Assembly (NCBI GenBank): GCA_951799405.1
Contig: OX637335.1
Coordinates: forward strand, 17,302,342-17,366,341
Length of the DNA stretch: 64,000 bases
From: Agapetus fuscipes
Lineage: Eukaryota > Arthropoda > Insecta > Trichoptera > Glossosomatidae
Reading direction: 5' to 3'
Shown here: one piece after another, positions 41,144-51,134 of the stretch
Numbering within the stretch: position 1 is the first letter of the stretch
Layout of the letters: each line of letters begins with the position of its first letter
The notes under the pieces: generated by a model
Database searches by the model: none
What the model was told of the DNA's origin: nothing
The model's input: the letters and a program-made list of their open reading frames with translations, nothing else
Translations under genes and position numbers: made by a program

Positions 41144-41790
41144 GTCACGACAAATAGGTCAAAGACTATTCGTCCACAGACAGCTCGTCCATTGACAGTT
41201 AGTTAGTCCATTTGACAGACCATTGATGATGTTACAAGACAGTTCTTACACACGAGTTTTCAGCCAACGATATTTCGGTAACAGACATCTCAGCCACAGG
41301 TAAAACACAGACAGCTCATTTATTGACAAATTGGTAACATGACAGTTTGTACGCACGAGTTTTCGGTTAGCTATATTTCGGTCACAAACAACTCTACCAC
41401 AGTACTCTTAGTACGAGTTGAAAAACTTGAGTACGTTTAGTAAGTAAGTGAGTAAGTGTACGGAAAGTATTAAACAGTGGTTTTCTCCAAAATCTGCCGT
41501 TTTTGTTTGTTTGAACTTAATTTTCTTGATCACTGTAACTCTTTTGCTAAGACCATAAAGTGTAAGAAACAAAAACGACAGATTTTGGGAAAAATCACTG
41601 TTTAATACTTTCCGTAAACTTACTCACTTACTTACTAAACGTACTCAAGTTTTGCAACTCTTAATAAGGGTACAGATAACTCGTACTCAGACAGCTCATG
41701 CATTGACAAATTGGTGCAAGAGAGTTTGTCCACACGAGTTTTCAATACAATATATTTGTATGTGACCGGCTCACAGACTGCTCCAATGAC
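41144..41790 (+). repeat. Degenerate array of GACAGCTC...CACACGAGTTTTC units
   Basis: Units of about 100-115 bp repeat GACAGCTCATTCATTGACAA, GACAGTTTGTCCACACGAG and ATATTTCGGTCACA. The array is interrupted at 41407-41668 by an inverted repeat. Confidence 0.65.
41407..41668. repeat. Long inverted repeat, arms about 105 bp
   Basis: The arm with GAGTACGTTTAGTAAGTAAG and GTATTAAACAGTG pairs with CACTGTTTAATAC and CTTACTTACTAAACGTACTC. About 45 bp separate the arms. It could be a foldback element inserted into the surrounding array. Confidence 0.8.
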
Positions 41791-42017
41791 AAAAAACTTA
41801 CTCTCCAAAAAACCTGTTTATTAAAGTTACTGTAATTTTGATAAATTAGGTTTGCAAGTGAATTGACAAGGACTAAATGGTATTGTCACTCGGTCGGGTT
41901 ACTAGGGAAAAGGCATAAAAATATTTTGTTGTTGGATGCTAAGGACGGCAGTCTCATACAATACTGAAGTTTTTCTCGCCAAGAAAAAGATACGAAAATG
42001 TATTCTACCTCGTTGTG

Positions 42018-42490
42018 GTTTTTTGTGACGGAGCTGTCTGTGGATCATATCGTTACTTTAAAGGTAAAACTGAATAAGTGTGTGTCTCTCAGATAAATGC
42101 ATCTTTTTCTATGAAAAAAGACAAAAAAGTATGAAAACTCAATAGTTTAAAAGTTTTTCATAAGTTCCTCCTTATAATTAGTTCACTTTATATGAGAAGT
42201 TACACGCAATAAAATGTGTTATCGACGATTTCCCAAATAACTGAATCACCGTTTATTTAGTTTTACCTGGTGGCGATATATTGTATGTGAGCGAAATGCC
42301 GTTGACCGATAAGTCGTGTGGCCATATCGTCCATGACCGATGTGTTTGTGGACGAGTTTTCTTTGACCAAAAAGTCGTGTGGACAAACTAACGTGTGGCC
42401 GATTTGTCCATGGCCGATCTGTCTGCGGGCAGGTTGCCTGTGACCGATCTGTCGTGCACCCGTTCCCGCCAACCCTCTCTCGGCAATTAT
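42018..42490 (-). repeat. Oppositely oriented short-period motif array, split by MITE T
   Basis: About 18-bp units such as GTGGCCGATTTGTCCATG and GTGACCGATCTGTCGTG repeat. Read in reverse they share GTTTGTCCACACGA and CAGACAGCTC with the array at 41144, so the two arrays point toward each other. Confidence 0.6.
42050..42276 (-). mobile_element. MITE T, copy 2 (TA target)
   Basis: It has ends TCGTTACTTTAAAGGTAAAAC and TTTTACCTGGTGGCGA with TA on both sides, 227 bp. The reverse complement shares internal TGAACTAATTATAAGGA with copy 1. Confidence 0.75.
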
Positions 42491-43570
42491 TCATCCCCGT
42501 CTAGATAATTCAAGGTGTCAGATTGAAATGCTGGAAGCTGTGCGAGCTCCGCATTTAATCCCAAAGTTGTCTCGCCGCGGGAAGTTTGAGCCGTTAGTCT
42601 ACGCGACATGTTTTCGCTCCATTCTCGTTTTGTGGTTTGTTCCCAAAAATACAGTTTTCAAGCTGTCAAAATGTGACATTTATTCTTACATCAATCAACC
42701 TTAAAAGATAAATTTTTGTTAATTTTTTCGGGCACATTTTTAAAATACACTTTTAATTATTACCTTTTACCTCAAGAATTTTATTGTGAGTATAATTCCT
42801 TATTGAGAAAACCACTTCCGTAGAAAAATCATAATATAAACGGTTTAAAAATAAACGACAAAAACTAAACTGTTCAGGAGAGCAGTTGAAAGTGTGATAT
42901 TGCAAAAAAAATGGCAAAACTTTTTTTATTTTTTATCATATTGTTCAAATCAAAACAGTTCAAAAATTAAAAAAAAAAACCATGGCACTTATTGGAGTTC
43001 TTATTAATGTGGTTTTACGACTTTTTATGTCACAAGCGCCTTTAGGACAAAAAAGGCCAAATTCTTGTCGATTACACAAAAACCATACTTTGAAAACGCA
43101 GTTGTTTGTTCGGGCATAAACAACAAAAAATCATCGTAGAGCTATGGGAGTGCAGCGCATTAGAATGAGCGGAAAATTTAAAGTAGGATAGCATTCACAA
43201 CTATTTTTTGACCAAAACGTCGCTTCTTTTATCGTTTGGAGAGAAAGTAAAGGTTGCTTTTTTGTTTAATTGATGATTGCGTTTGCTTTTTTTTAAGTAT
43301 CATAGTGCATATTGTACGTATACGTATATACTAAGTACTCTACTTGATGGAGCCAAGTTTGACTCAACCATGTAAGAGAGGAGATAAGATTGATTGAATG
43401 ATGTTTCTTAATTTAATTAGGTGCTTAAGCAAACTCTTGAAAAAAGCAAATCTTTCAGAATCATAGACCATCAAGGAACAAAGAAAAGAGTCTTGGACTT
43501 ATCAAAAAGGGCTGACCTAACTCCCGCATGATCTTTTATTATATGGTTCTCCCTGTCAATTGCTTTGCAG
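42491..43570. other. Repeat-poor stretch, partly GC-rich
   Basis: The block 42520-42630 (AGCTGTGCGAGCTCCGCATT, CTCGCCGCGGGAAG) has no repeat match and no long frame. The rest, to 43570, is free of the families listed here. Repeat poverty around the candidate exons downstream is compatible with a genic neighbourhood. Confidence 0.4.
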
Positions 43571-43639
43571 TCGAAGAGACAAGACACGTCTCTTTTTACT
43601 TGACTTTTACTGAACTTCACACAGATTTGTTGTTACATG
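43571..43639 (+). CDS. Candidate penultimate coding exon, unrecognised gene
   Basis: A strong acceptor (CTCCCTGTCAATTGCTTTGCAG) precedes 69 nt open in only one frame, which reads EETRHVSFYLTFTELHTDLL and two or three more residues. A consensus donor ATG|GTAAGT follows. Two bases precede the first codon and one follows the last, so both introns would be phase 1. The next candidate exon continues this frame. I do not recognise the peptide. The alternative is a chance match of splice signals in repeat-free DNA. Confidence 0.3.
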
Positions 43640-43860
43640 GTAAGTAGGCAGGGGTGGACAAGATTAATAAATGGTTACAGGAGTAAGAATTAAATAGTCT
43701 GTGACTATAAACAAAATAACCACCCACAACCCGCTCGAACAGTGCTTTACAACTGTCCTTTCTACTGGATCCGTGTAAACATCACATTTTACAATGGAGT
43801 TACCGATTTTACAGGAATAATTCTATGTTTGAAATATTTAAATTTAATTTGTGTTTTCAG

Positions 43861-43898
43861 CCACAATGTGTTCCAGAAAGTCGTGGCGGTTTTACTAA
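43861..43898 (+). CDS. Candidate terminal exon with stop codon
   Basis: The acceptor TTTAATTTGTGTTTTCAG is followed by CC, which completes the phase-1 codon of the previous exon. The frame TMCSRKSWRFY and a TAA at 43896-43898 follow. The intron would be 221 nt. An AATAAA lies 8 nt after the stop, so the 3' UTR would be very short. Confidence 0.3.
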
Positions 43899-43906
43899 TT
43901 TTATAC

Positions 43907-43912
43907 AATAAA
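43907..43912 (+). terminator. Possible poly(A) signal AATAAA
   Basis: It lies right after the candidate stop codon; TGTTAATTTTC follows. AATAAA is frequent in AT-rich DNA, so it is weak evidence alone. Confidence 0.3.
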
Positions 43913-43919
43913 TGTTAAT

Positions 43920-44290
43920 TTTCAAAGTTTGAGGAGCGCTCTTAAATATGTAATGGCCACGACACGTTTGGATTGTAAGAAGTAAACTTTATTTAATCCA
44001 AGAATTCTGGGAAGTAGAAGGTATCGTCAGATGAGAAATACAGTCCCAACCTGTTGGAGAGTTACACATTGTATTTGCCTTATGACTACAATCTTGGATA
44101 CCAATAGATGTTTTAAAATATGACTAAAAAGTGCCTGACGTTCTTCCACATAAAGCTGCGTGGTGTTATCCACAATGTGTTCATCAATACTTCTTTCATT
44201 TCATCCAGAGTCATAATCTTTTTCATGAATTATCTCAAAATTTGACCTATACCTACCTCAATCAAATTCACATACCTTTTAATATACATT
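43920..44290. other. Unassigned sequence
   Basis: ATCCACAATGTGTTC at 44169 repeats 14 bases of the candidate terminal exon; this is probably chance. No repeat is assigned. Confidence 0.35.
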
Positions 44291-44488
44291 TACACTTTCC
44301 TAACGTCACCCTGTTTCAGGGAAGGTCAGCAAGAGATGCAGGGCATAATATGTTCATTTAAAATTGGGTTTTTTTATGTTGTCCACATGTGTCATGTGTA
44401 AACGCAAAATGTTTTACTGCTTATTAAAATGCATTTAATATGAATCTTAAATGTAATATATCTTTGCAATTTAGATTATAGATAATAG
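44291..44488 (+). repeat. Repeat C, head missing
   Basis: CACCCTGTTTCAGGGAAGG to ATCTTTGCAATTTAGATTAT. A small reverse-oriented C scrap (GAGGTGGCATTGGCAAAAAT) follows at 44512. Confidence 0.7.
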
Positions 44489-44756
44489 ACAGCTCTTAAA
44501 CTTTTTCCTGAAAAAGAGGTGGCATTGGCAAAAATGAACAAATAATTGCGTCATAAAAAAAGAGTGTCCCATTTAACCTGAACGTCAATAATACACTTTG
44601 ACATTTCCATTTTACAGCGCCCTTTCCGCTTGTCGAATTTCAGCCGCCAATTCTGCAGAATTCACGTGCATTTTTTCCCCTCCTACTCCATTCTCTTTAT
44701 TGTGTGTTTTAAGAGTTAAACGAGTCGAATGTGTCTGGACATAAAATACCCCTATA

Positions 44757-44895
44757 TTCACAAATCCTACTTACTTTGAACTTAGACCACACTTAGTCCA
44801 CGCATAGAATGGTCTTCATATATGCGCAATATGCATAAATAAACATAATGTATACGCTAGTAAGACTTAAGGAAAGTAAATTTTCTAAGGTTTTC
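44757..44895. repeat. Diverged inverted repeat related to 51.6 kb
   Basis: TTCACAAATCCTACTTACTT pairs loosely with the right side ACGCTAGTAAGACTTAAGG...AAAGTAAAT. The outer bases resemble the better hairpin at 51616-51752. Confidence 0.4.
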
Positions 44896-45356
44896 ACATT
44901 TACGTATTTACAATATATAATATATGGATTGTTTTAAAAATGTAATCTACATAGATTGTAAAATGTAATGAAAAATTATTGTATGGTTATTATAATTTCA
45001 CAAAATGTATGCGAAATAAACATTTAGCCAACCTGTCACAATGATTCCAAAATCAACGCCCTTGCAAAGGTATTTATCTTGTCCTAACTTTATTAGTCAC
45101 TGCATGCAGGTTCATATTATTAATGTGTACATGTTGGGTGGTAGAAAGGGGTGGAGTTGAAGAGGGCATGAGGGGGGGTCAATGACGTCACTCACATAGA
45201 ATGTTTGTTACGGGCCGGATTGACCTATTTTACTTTCACAATTGCACGTGAACACACTCGCACTCGCGTGAATACGCGGGATAATAGTAATTACTATTGT
45301 GTGCCAACGAACAATGGACCAGTGGCCCCTGTATATAAATAATATACGTCATTCCC
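44896..45356. other. Unassigned sequence
   Basis: A G-rich patch with GGGGGGGTCAATGACGTCAC lies at 45174. No gene or family is recognised. Confidence 0.35.
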
Positions 45357-45884
45357 TCAGTGCTTGTTTGGCTTAACTGCAATATAATTCAAAGATGACC
45401 ACTCAATAATAATAATAATATTACGATGATTTATTTTGGTGTGAATCACACCTCTAGAGCCCTCTGCGAGCTTGGTCGTTGCTGTAAAAAGCTCCTATGC
45501 TCAAGCAAGTCCCAGTTGCTGTAAGGCTGGATGGACCTTTGACGACCAGTCTTTGGTAGAGGTACATAAATTTTCAACCCAGGGAAGAGCATATGTAAAA
45601 ACTATTTTTCTGTGCTCCACCAGGATTCTAAGCTACCACCTTCCAATCACTAGTCCAAAACGTTAACAACTAGACTACAAACCGGTCAAATTCAATGAAG
45701 TGATGTCAATAATCACATTCTTTACAATCTGAGTTAAAAAATACGTATAACACCATAATGTGAGAGTTGTTTTCAATATTTTTAAAATCGTTTTCATATG
45801 TCACATTAGTCCAGTACATACACAAACATTGCTCATGTGAAATAACTTTTGATGTACATAAGACAAACAAGCACTAAGGGGACG
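45357..45884 (-). repeat. MITE family D, full, split by SINE-B
   Basis: The ends CCCTCAGTGCTTGTTTGGCT and CAAACAAGCACTAAGGGG form terminal inverted repeats. The D interior stops at GATGACCACTCAATAA and resumes with CAATAATCACATTCTTTACA after the SINE at 45424-45688. About 260 bp of D remain when the SINE is removed. Confidence 0.75.
45424..45688 (-). repeat. SINE-B inserted in D
   Basis: The tail (type 1) and the head ACTAGACTACAAACCGGTC are present. The B-box is decayed. An AATAATAATAATA run borders its 3' end, so it may have inserted with or created a simple repeat. Confidence 0.75.
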
Positions 45885-45911
45885 ATATATAAACCCCTGT
45901 AAACAGAAATA

Positions 45912-46040
45912 TACGTTTAAACTCAGCCATAGCGTTAACCAAAAATATATAGAAACTAAAAGCATCGCATCTGGTGAGAGTCTTAGTTGCTAAATATTTT
46001 TGATAAAACGCATCGGTTGAATTTGAGAGTGAAGGGTGTT
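45912..46040. repeat. Foldback E copy
   Basis: ATAGCGTTAACCAAAAATAT pairs with ATATTTTTGATAAAACGC. It begins 28 bp after D ends. Confidence 0.6.
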
Positions 46041-46554
46041 CCACACAAAGCAGGAATAATGGAATAAATTTCCTGTTTAAGCATGAAATAAATATAAACT
46101 GTGTATTAATTTAATTATTGGCCTTTGTGGCTGAATATTCAATGCTTTTTGTCAAAGCACTTCAAAAATTACCATACAGCAAACGCAATAATTTTGCTTT
46201 ACTGATGATTGTTTTTTGATGACATTTTTGACGAAAAAGTCACCATTTCGAAAGGTTTGGTTTTCTGTAAGTTTAATATTTAAGGCGTGTTTCTGGATTG
46301 TAGAATTCGATTCTAAACTACTAACTCAGCTGAGCACAATTTTTAAAAATAAAATCACACAATATAGATGTACGTATAGACTTTTTTGTATGGGTTACTT
46401 TTTAAGGTTCTGTTGTTTAGACTGTTGTTTAAACAAGCACTGAAATAAATTTATTTCAATTTTGAAATGAATCTTTACAATTATCTAGGTTTTTGGCAGT
46501 TACTTCGTGAAAGTTCATTTTAATAGATTAAAATAAAAAACTTATTTGTTACAA
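46041..46554. other. Unassigned AT-rich sequence
   Basis: No gene or repeat is recognised. AATGAATCTTTACAATTA at 46467 is repeated just after the inverted repeat at 46719. Confidence 0.4.
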
Positions 46555-46719
46555 TTCACATGAGCTTTTATTATTTTTTAAACACTACCGGTTTCGGGAG
46601 AAGCAATACCTCCTAGCAATACCTCCAATAAAACCTAGTTTATATTTACACCTGAAGATGGGAGGTATTGCTTCTCCCGAAACCGGTAGTGTTTAAAAAA
46701 TAATAAAAGCTCATGTGAA
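46555..46719. repeat. Perfect 59-bp inverted repeat with hammerhead-like core
   Basis: 46555-46613 and 46661-46719 are exact reverse complements separated by 47 bp. At the spacer/right arm boundary, CTGAAGA (46652-46658) is followed by a GGGAG/CTCCC stem and GAAA (46679-46682), then CCGGTAGTG. The left arm carries the GAAA half but not CTGAAGA. An inverted Penelope-like terminus is inferred. Confidence 0.85.
46652..46682 (+). ncRNA. Hammerhead-like core with 5-bp stem II
   Basis: CTGAAGA, then TGGGAGGTATTGCTTCTCCC with a GGGAG/CTCCC stem, then GAAA. Stems I and III were not modelled. Confidence 0.4.
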
Positions 46720-47407
46720 TCTTTACAATATTAAACAAATTTATAAAAAAAACCGTCTTTACCATTTTCATTTATTTTAATTTTTCCCATTATTCAAAGA
46801 TAAAAAAAAGAGTCAATTAAGCAGTCCAACGTTCAAAAAATTATAGCAAGACGAAATTTTCCGTGGAAACGGTCTCGAATAAACAAACAAAAAACTTTTG
46901 AATTTGGACGGCGGGGACCTTAAAAAAATGATAAAAAATATAATGTTGGTCGGCTTCTGGAAGTCATTTGTTTGTAGTAATGGAATTTTAATGATGTCCT
47001 GATGCGACTGTGAGGTCCTAAAGAGGCTGGAAGGGAAAACTTTTCACATCTGATTTTGAAGTATTTTTTCCACCAACTTTGTCCATTTTTCAATTTTGAA
47101 ATCTGCACGCTCTCCAGCTTCTTTCCCGCGTGTTTTTCTCGTAATCAAAGTGATTTATTTATTTATTCCGGCGCTTCTACTTCCAAGAAAATATGAAGCC
47201 AAGATAAATTTTATTAAATATTCAATCTCACATTGGAACAGCCAACAAGTTGCACTGAGCCATGCCTAGGTGAGAATAAAATGTTATTATAATGGAACTG
47301 TATTTGCAAGTTTTCAGCCTTTTTTGTAAATAAAAAATAGTCTCCTTTTTCGATATTTTGCTTATACGTGTATTAACCTCTTAATACTTAAGGGATATTT
47401 TTTTCTC
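46720..47407. other. Unassigned sequence
   Basis: Repeat-poor, with a moderately GC-rich part 46905-47135. The minus frame at 46920-47108 is not recognised. Confidence 0.35.
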
Positions 47408-47545
47408 GCATCCAGCCACCGTTCCGCTAGGGGGGGTCAGTACTTACATATGTAGATGTGGTTCGACTTTGTTATGTCCAAACTATCTCACCGTCCTCCT
47501 TTGTTTGTACCTTCAGTCTTATTTTCTCGTTTATAACACACTCCT
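47408..47545 (-). pseudogene. Retrotransposon R 3' end, decayed coding trace
   Basis: On the minus strand ECVINEKIRLKVQTKEDGEI corresponds to ECGIKENMRMKVQKSTMRWF in the 60.8 kb copy, followed by the R 3' UTR. Confidence 0.55.
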
Positions 47546-47944
47546 TCAAAAGCTTTTCAGTTTTATTTTTGATTCAGTTTAAAGGTAAAAATTCAGGTTA
47601 AGGTCTAGAGAAAAAAAAATAGCTGAAAACAAAGATCTTTACGTATATATATTTTTTTCGTTTACTTAAATTGTAAGTACATATTTTGCATGTATCATAT
47701 GAACATATCTTTTGGAATTTAATTAATGTTGGCAACAGTTTGAATATGGTTCCGTATTTTACCCATCGCAGAGCCTTTGTTCGTTCAAATCAGAAAACCG
47801 CTAATTAAGTCGATCAAATCCATAATCAGGGTTATTCCCTACACATTTGGTCCATAGCTGATCCCAGGATTATCGTTTTTTTGATAACACCGGATGAGTC
47901 TAACCACAGACATACTCAAAGCAGATAAAAATAAAATTAATATT
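47546..47944. other. Unassigned AT-rich sequence
   Basis: No gene or repeat is recognised. Confidence 0.4.
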
Positions 47945-48178
47945 TGGATGATTTATTTGGTGCGCTGTTTTTGTGTGAATCACACCTTAAGACCCAGTCG
48001 CTGTAAAGCTTGATGGGCCTTCAGTGACCGGTCTTTGGTAAAGGTGTATGATTTTTGTAACCCAGCGAAGAGCATATTTGACATTTTAAATGGTATATTT
48101 TCTGTGCTCCGCTGGGATTTGAGCCCACGATCTTCCATTTACGAATCCAAAGCGTTTTCACTAGACTACGGACCGGGC
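47945..48178 (-). repeat. SINE-B with tail-side deletion
   Basis: Type-1 tail, body and head (CACTAGACTACGGACCGGGC in plus view) are present. About 40 bp are missing after TCACACCTTAAGACCCAGTC. Confidence 0.75.
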
Positions 48179-48264
48179 AGAAACTATTATTTATTTAGAA
48201 ACCAGTTAGAGGGCATCTAATTGCAGATTACATTTCAACAAATGTACATCTATTATTTATATCA

Positions 48265-48568
48265 ATGGGTATAAACGAAGATATGATAGTGAAAAGGAAT
48301 ACGCTAAGTTGGTTCGGACATCAAGAAAAAAAAGATAATAAACGAATGACGGAAAGGGTGTACAACAATAATTTTAAAAGCGAGGAAGGGGAAGACAGAG
48401 GAAAAAATAGATTTAACAAATTAGCGAGATTGTATAAGACTAGATCCTGTAGAGTGTGAAAAAGAGTAGAGCATGTATAGAAAAAGTTATGAATTTTGAG
48501 GAAAAAAAAAGTGGAGAGACATCTGAGACGGTATAGACCACCCCTATCGGAATAGAGGCTGGATAAAA
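48265..48568 (+). pseudogene. Retrotransposon R pol C-terminus and 3' UTR
   Basis: The frame contains VKRNTLSWFGHQEKKDNKRM, TERVYNN and KNRFNKLARL. It aligns with KSTMRWFGHLERMDDERLTK and following residues at 60.9 kb. The 3' UTR GTGGAGAGACATCTGAGACGG and GACCACCCCTATCGGAA also match. The conserved basic GRRGRGRPR-type block has decayed to EEGEDRGKN. Confidence 0.6.
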
Positions 48569-49977
48569 AACATGAACAATATGTCAATAAAGTGATGTGC
48601 TCACAATCTACACATAGCAAAACATTACAGAGTATTTTCTCATAGTATTGTTAATTAATAGCAAATACACATAAATATTTAGGAAGGTAGATATTACATT
48701 TGTAGCTGATGGGAGCTGTATATAAGTAAGATTAATTTTTATAAGATCCTAGGGTAAAAATATATATTTTTAGAAAGTAACTAGCAATTATCACCATTAT
48801 GTACTCGAAGCTTTTGGAAGATCGTTCTTTCGAAGGTTCCAGCAAAATTGGCTTCTAGTAACTACTACCGCTGGAGTATAAAAAGCCGCAAACGGCTTGC
48901 AAGAGACAATCTTCATACGGCACTCTACTTTTAAACACAAAAGACAGTATAAGTGAACACAAACCATCTGTGTAAAAAAAATATATATGTAACCATGGAG
49001 GAAGTATTAAATGGAGGGGTCGTACATGTGATTTAGTACCAATCAACATGATGCACCGTCTTTGACATCATACACTGTTTATAATGCTGTCTCGCTCACG
49101 ACAAATGAAATGTTTTTCTCATTTTCTATGTAAGCAACGTGTCTCTACTCCGTCTTCAATCTATTTACAAATCACCAAGGAAACACATGAAATCACTATG
49201 GTAACGGATTTGTTAGTAGTGTTGTTGCAAGTATGAAGATATCTGATAAATTCCGATTTCAAAAATGTTCCCACCTCATTGTGTACGGGATGATTTCCAC
49301 AAGTATCTATTACCGCGAGCATAGAAGTTACATACTTGAAGAAGCAAGTATCTATATATTTGAACATCACTAGTTCTTGAAATGGCTGTCACTTTCGCGA
49401 ACAAAATATTTCGACAAACGAAAAATAAATTTTATCAACGTAATCATATAGAATAGTGATTAAAGTGAAATATTATTCCATTTTCTATAACACATTTACT
49501 CTAATTTGTTGGCACGTTTAGAAAATACCCAGTTTGGCATTTATATGTAATTTTTTTCCAATGAGGTAACACACCTGTTCACAGCTGGAAGGTTACCGAT
49601 AGGCTGAATTTGGATTTTTGTGTGATGAGTGGGGTAGCGTATTTCTAATTCTCAAAGGATTGATTACTTAGCCCATCCAGTTCTATATATCCATGTGTGT
49701 AACTGTAAAAATAAATCTAAGTGTAAAATAAATATCCTGTAAAGAAAACCAGTTTTTTTTTATATTTGAAGACTATTTGAACCCTAAAAAACATAACAGT
49801 ATCCTTTGTGAATACAAGTGCGAGCTAAAACACGGGGTGTGGCACAAATAAAAAATACAATTTGCATGTATGCAGCCCGCAAAGGCATCCAATTTCATCG
49901 TGACGTAATTGGTTCGATTCCAATTAAAAAAGTAACACAAGATCGGTCGTGGCAGTCACCTGTCGAAGTGAACAAAA
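48569..49977. other. Long unassigned, repeat-poor stretch
   Basis: No family listed here was found in 1.4 kb. A B-box-like GGTTCGATTCCAATT occurs at 49911 without an A-box. GAAGCTTTTGGAAGATCG at 48809 and neighbouring bases are slightly GC-richer. No coding frame is recognised. Confidence 0.4.
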
Positions 49978-50095
49978 TGCAAGTATAAAACTTAAGCCGC
50001 AGCGTTTTACCAGAAACATATAGAAAATTTAACTATCTGCAGATGCGTTGTTTCATAGTTAATATATCTGTTTGGTAACGTTTAAACTTATTTTT
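49978..50095. repeat. Foldback E copy
   Basis: CAAGTATAAAACTTAAGCCG, CAGCGTTTTACCAGAAACAT and GTTTGGTAACGTTTAAACTT. Confidence 0.55.
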
Positions 50096-50335
50096 TAATG
50101 TGTGTAGTAGCAAGCGATAAAATGCATCTAAAATGCACACGTTTGATGGCACCTTTATTGGACTGTTTAGCTGTTTTGTTTGAACACAGAAGTGAATATA
50201 TTACGCTTTGACATTTTGTAATTAAAATACTAATTAATGTTTGAATAGCGAATGTTGTGTAAAGAAACTAATTTGTGTATTGGAATTTTTTTTACTATGA
50301 TGCATGTTTTTAAAAAATGTAATTTGTCATGTATG

Positions 50336-50597
50336 TTCCTTGACTTATAGGTTGTTATGCGGCTGACCACCCATAATGTAAAAATTGGTTCACTTTGCCA
50401 ATGTCACCTCTGTTTCAGGGAAGGACGGCAAGAGTTGCAAGGCTTATGTTCATTTGAGATTGGGTTTTTATATTGTAGGTCCACATGCGGCATGTGTTAG
50501 CGCGAAATTATACATATCTGCTTGTGGGAATGCATTTAATATAAAACTTAAATGATATATATCTTTGCAGCTTAGATTAGATTAGATTAGATTAGAT
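50336..50597 (+). repeat. Repeat C, full-length reference copy
   Basis: It begins GTTCCTTGACTTATAGGTTG and ends in four TTAGA units. The central CTGTTTCAGGGAAGGACGGC matches the 54.2 kb copy, including the same AAGGACGGC variant. Confidence 0.85.
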
Positions 50598-50667
50598 GCA
50601 TAATACAAAAGCATTGAAAAATTGTTTTTGTCAATTTAGGCTTAAACCATTTTTTTTTAGTTGTAAG

Positions 50668-50790
50668 CTAGTTCATCCTCAGTCGTCATGCAGAGGGTGT
50701 CTCCAGAAGACGTTGGCTACGTCACCAAATCAACGTCGATAATGATGTAAGTTCTCTCCTAACAGTTCGTCTAATATCCGAAAGCTTAAT
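50668..50790 (+). repeat. Family I single arm
   Basis: GTGTCTCCAGAAGACGTTGG, AACGTCGATAATGATGTAAG and GTTCGTCTAATATCCGAAAG match 24165-24290. The hammerhead-like core is mutated here (CCAGAAGA, ATCAAC). Confidence 0.6.
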
Positions 50791-50803
50791 TACCTACTTA
50801 ATT

Positions 50804-50937
50804 GTTTCTTGACTTTTAGGCTGGTATGAGGCTGACCACCCATACTGAAAAGAAGATTTACTTGGCCAATGTCACTTCTGTTTGACGTATATTCGGTTTT
50901 TGGGTTTATGTTCATTTGAGGTTTGGATTTTAATTTA
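50804..50937 (+). repeat. Repeat C head half
   Basis: GTTTCTTGACTTTTAGGCTG through TCATTTGAGGTTTGGATTTT. A short SINE-A tail-like piece follows (ACACATTTAGTGCGACTTC). Confidence 0.65.
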
Positions 50938-51134
50938 CACATTTAGTGCGACTTCTTGCCTGCGTTTTCCCTACATTTTCTACATAATAACATGTGATTA
51001 CAGCTTTGTTAGTAAAATTTATAATTTGTGTTTCGGTAGTTGGTCTACAGGCCAGCGGCCACACCCCGCGTTCGGTGTGATTTGGGTCAGGAAACGCTGT
51101 GTACGCATTAATTATCAAAACTAGGGTTCAGTTC

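Noticed and set aside
43459..43530. Additional exon after the ATCTTTCAG acceptor
   Set aside because: No donor site follows an open frame.
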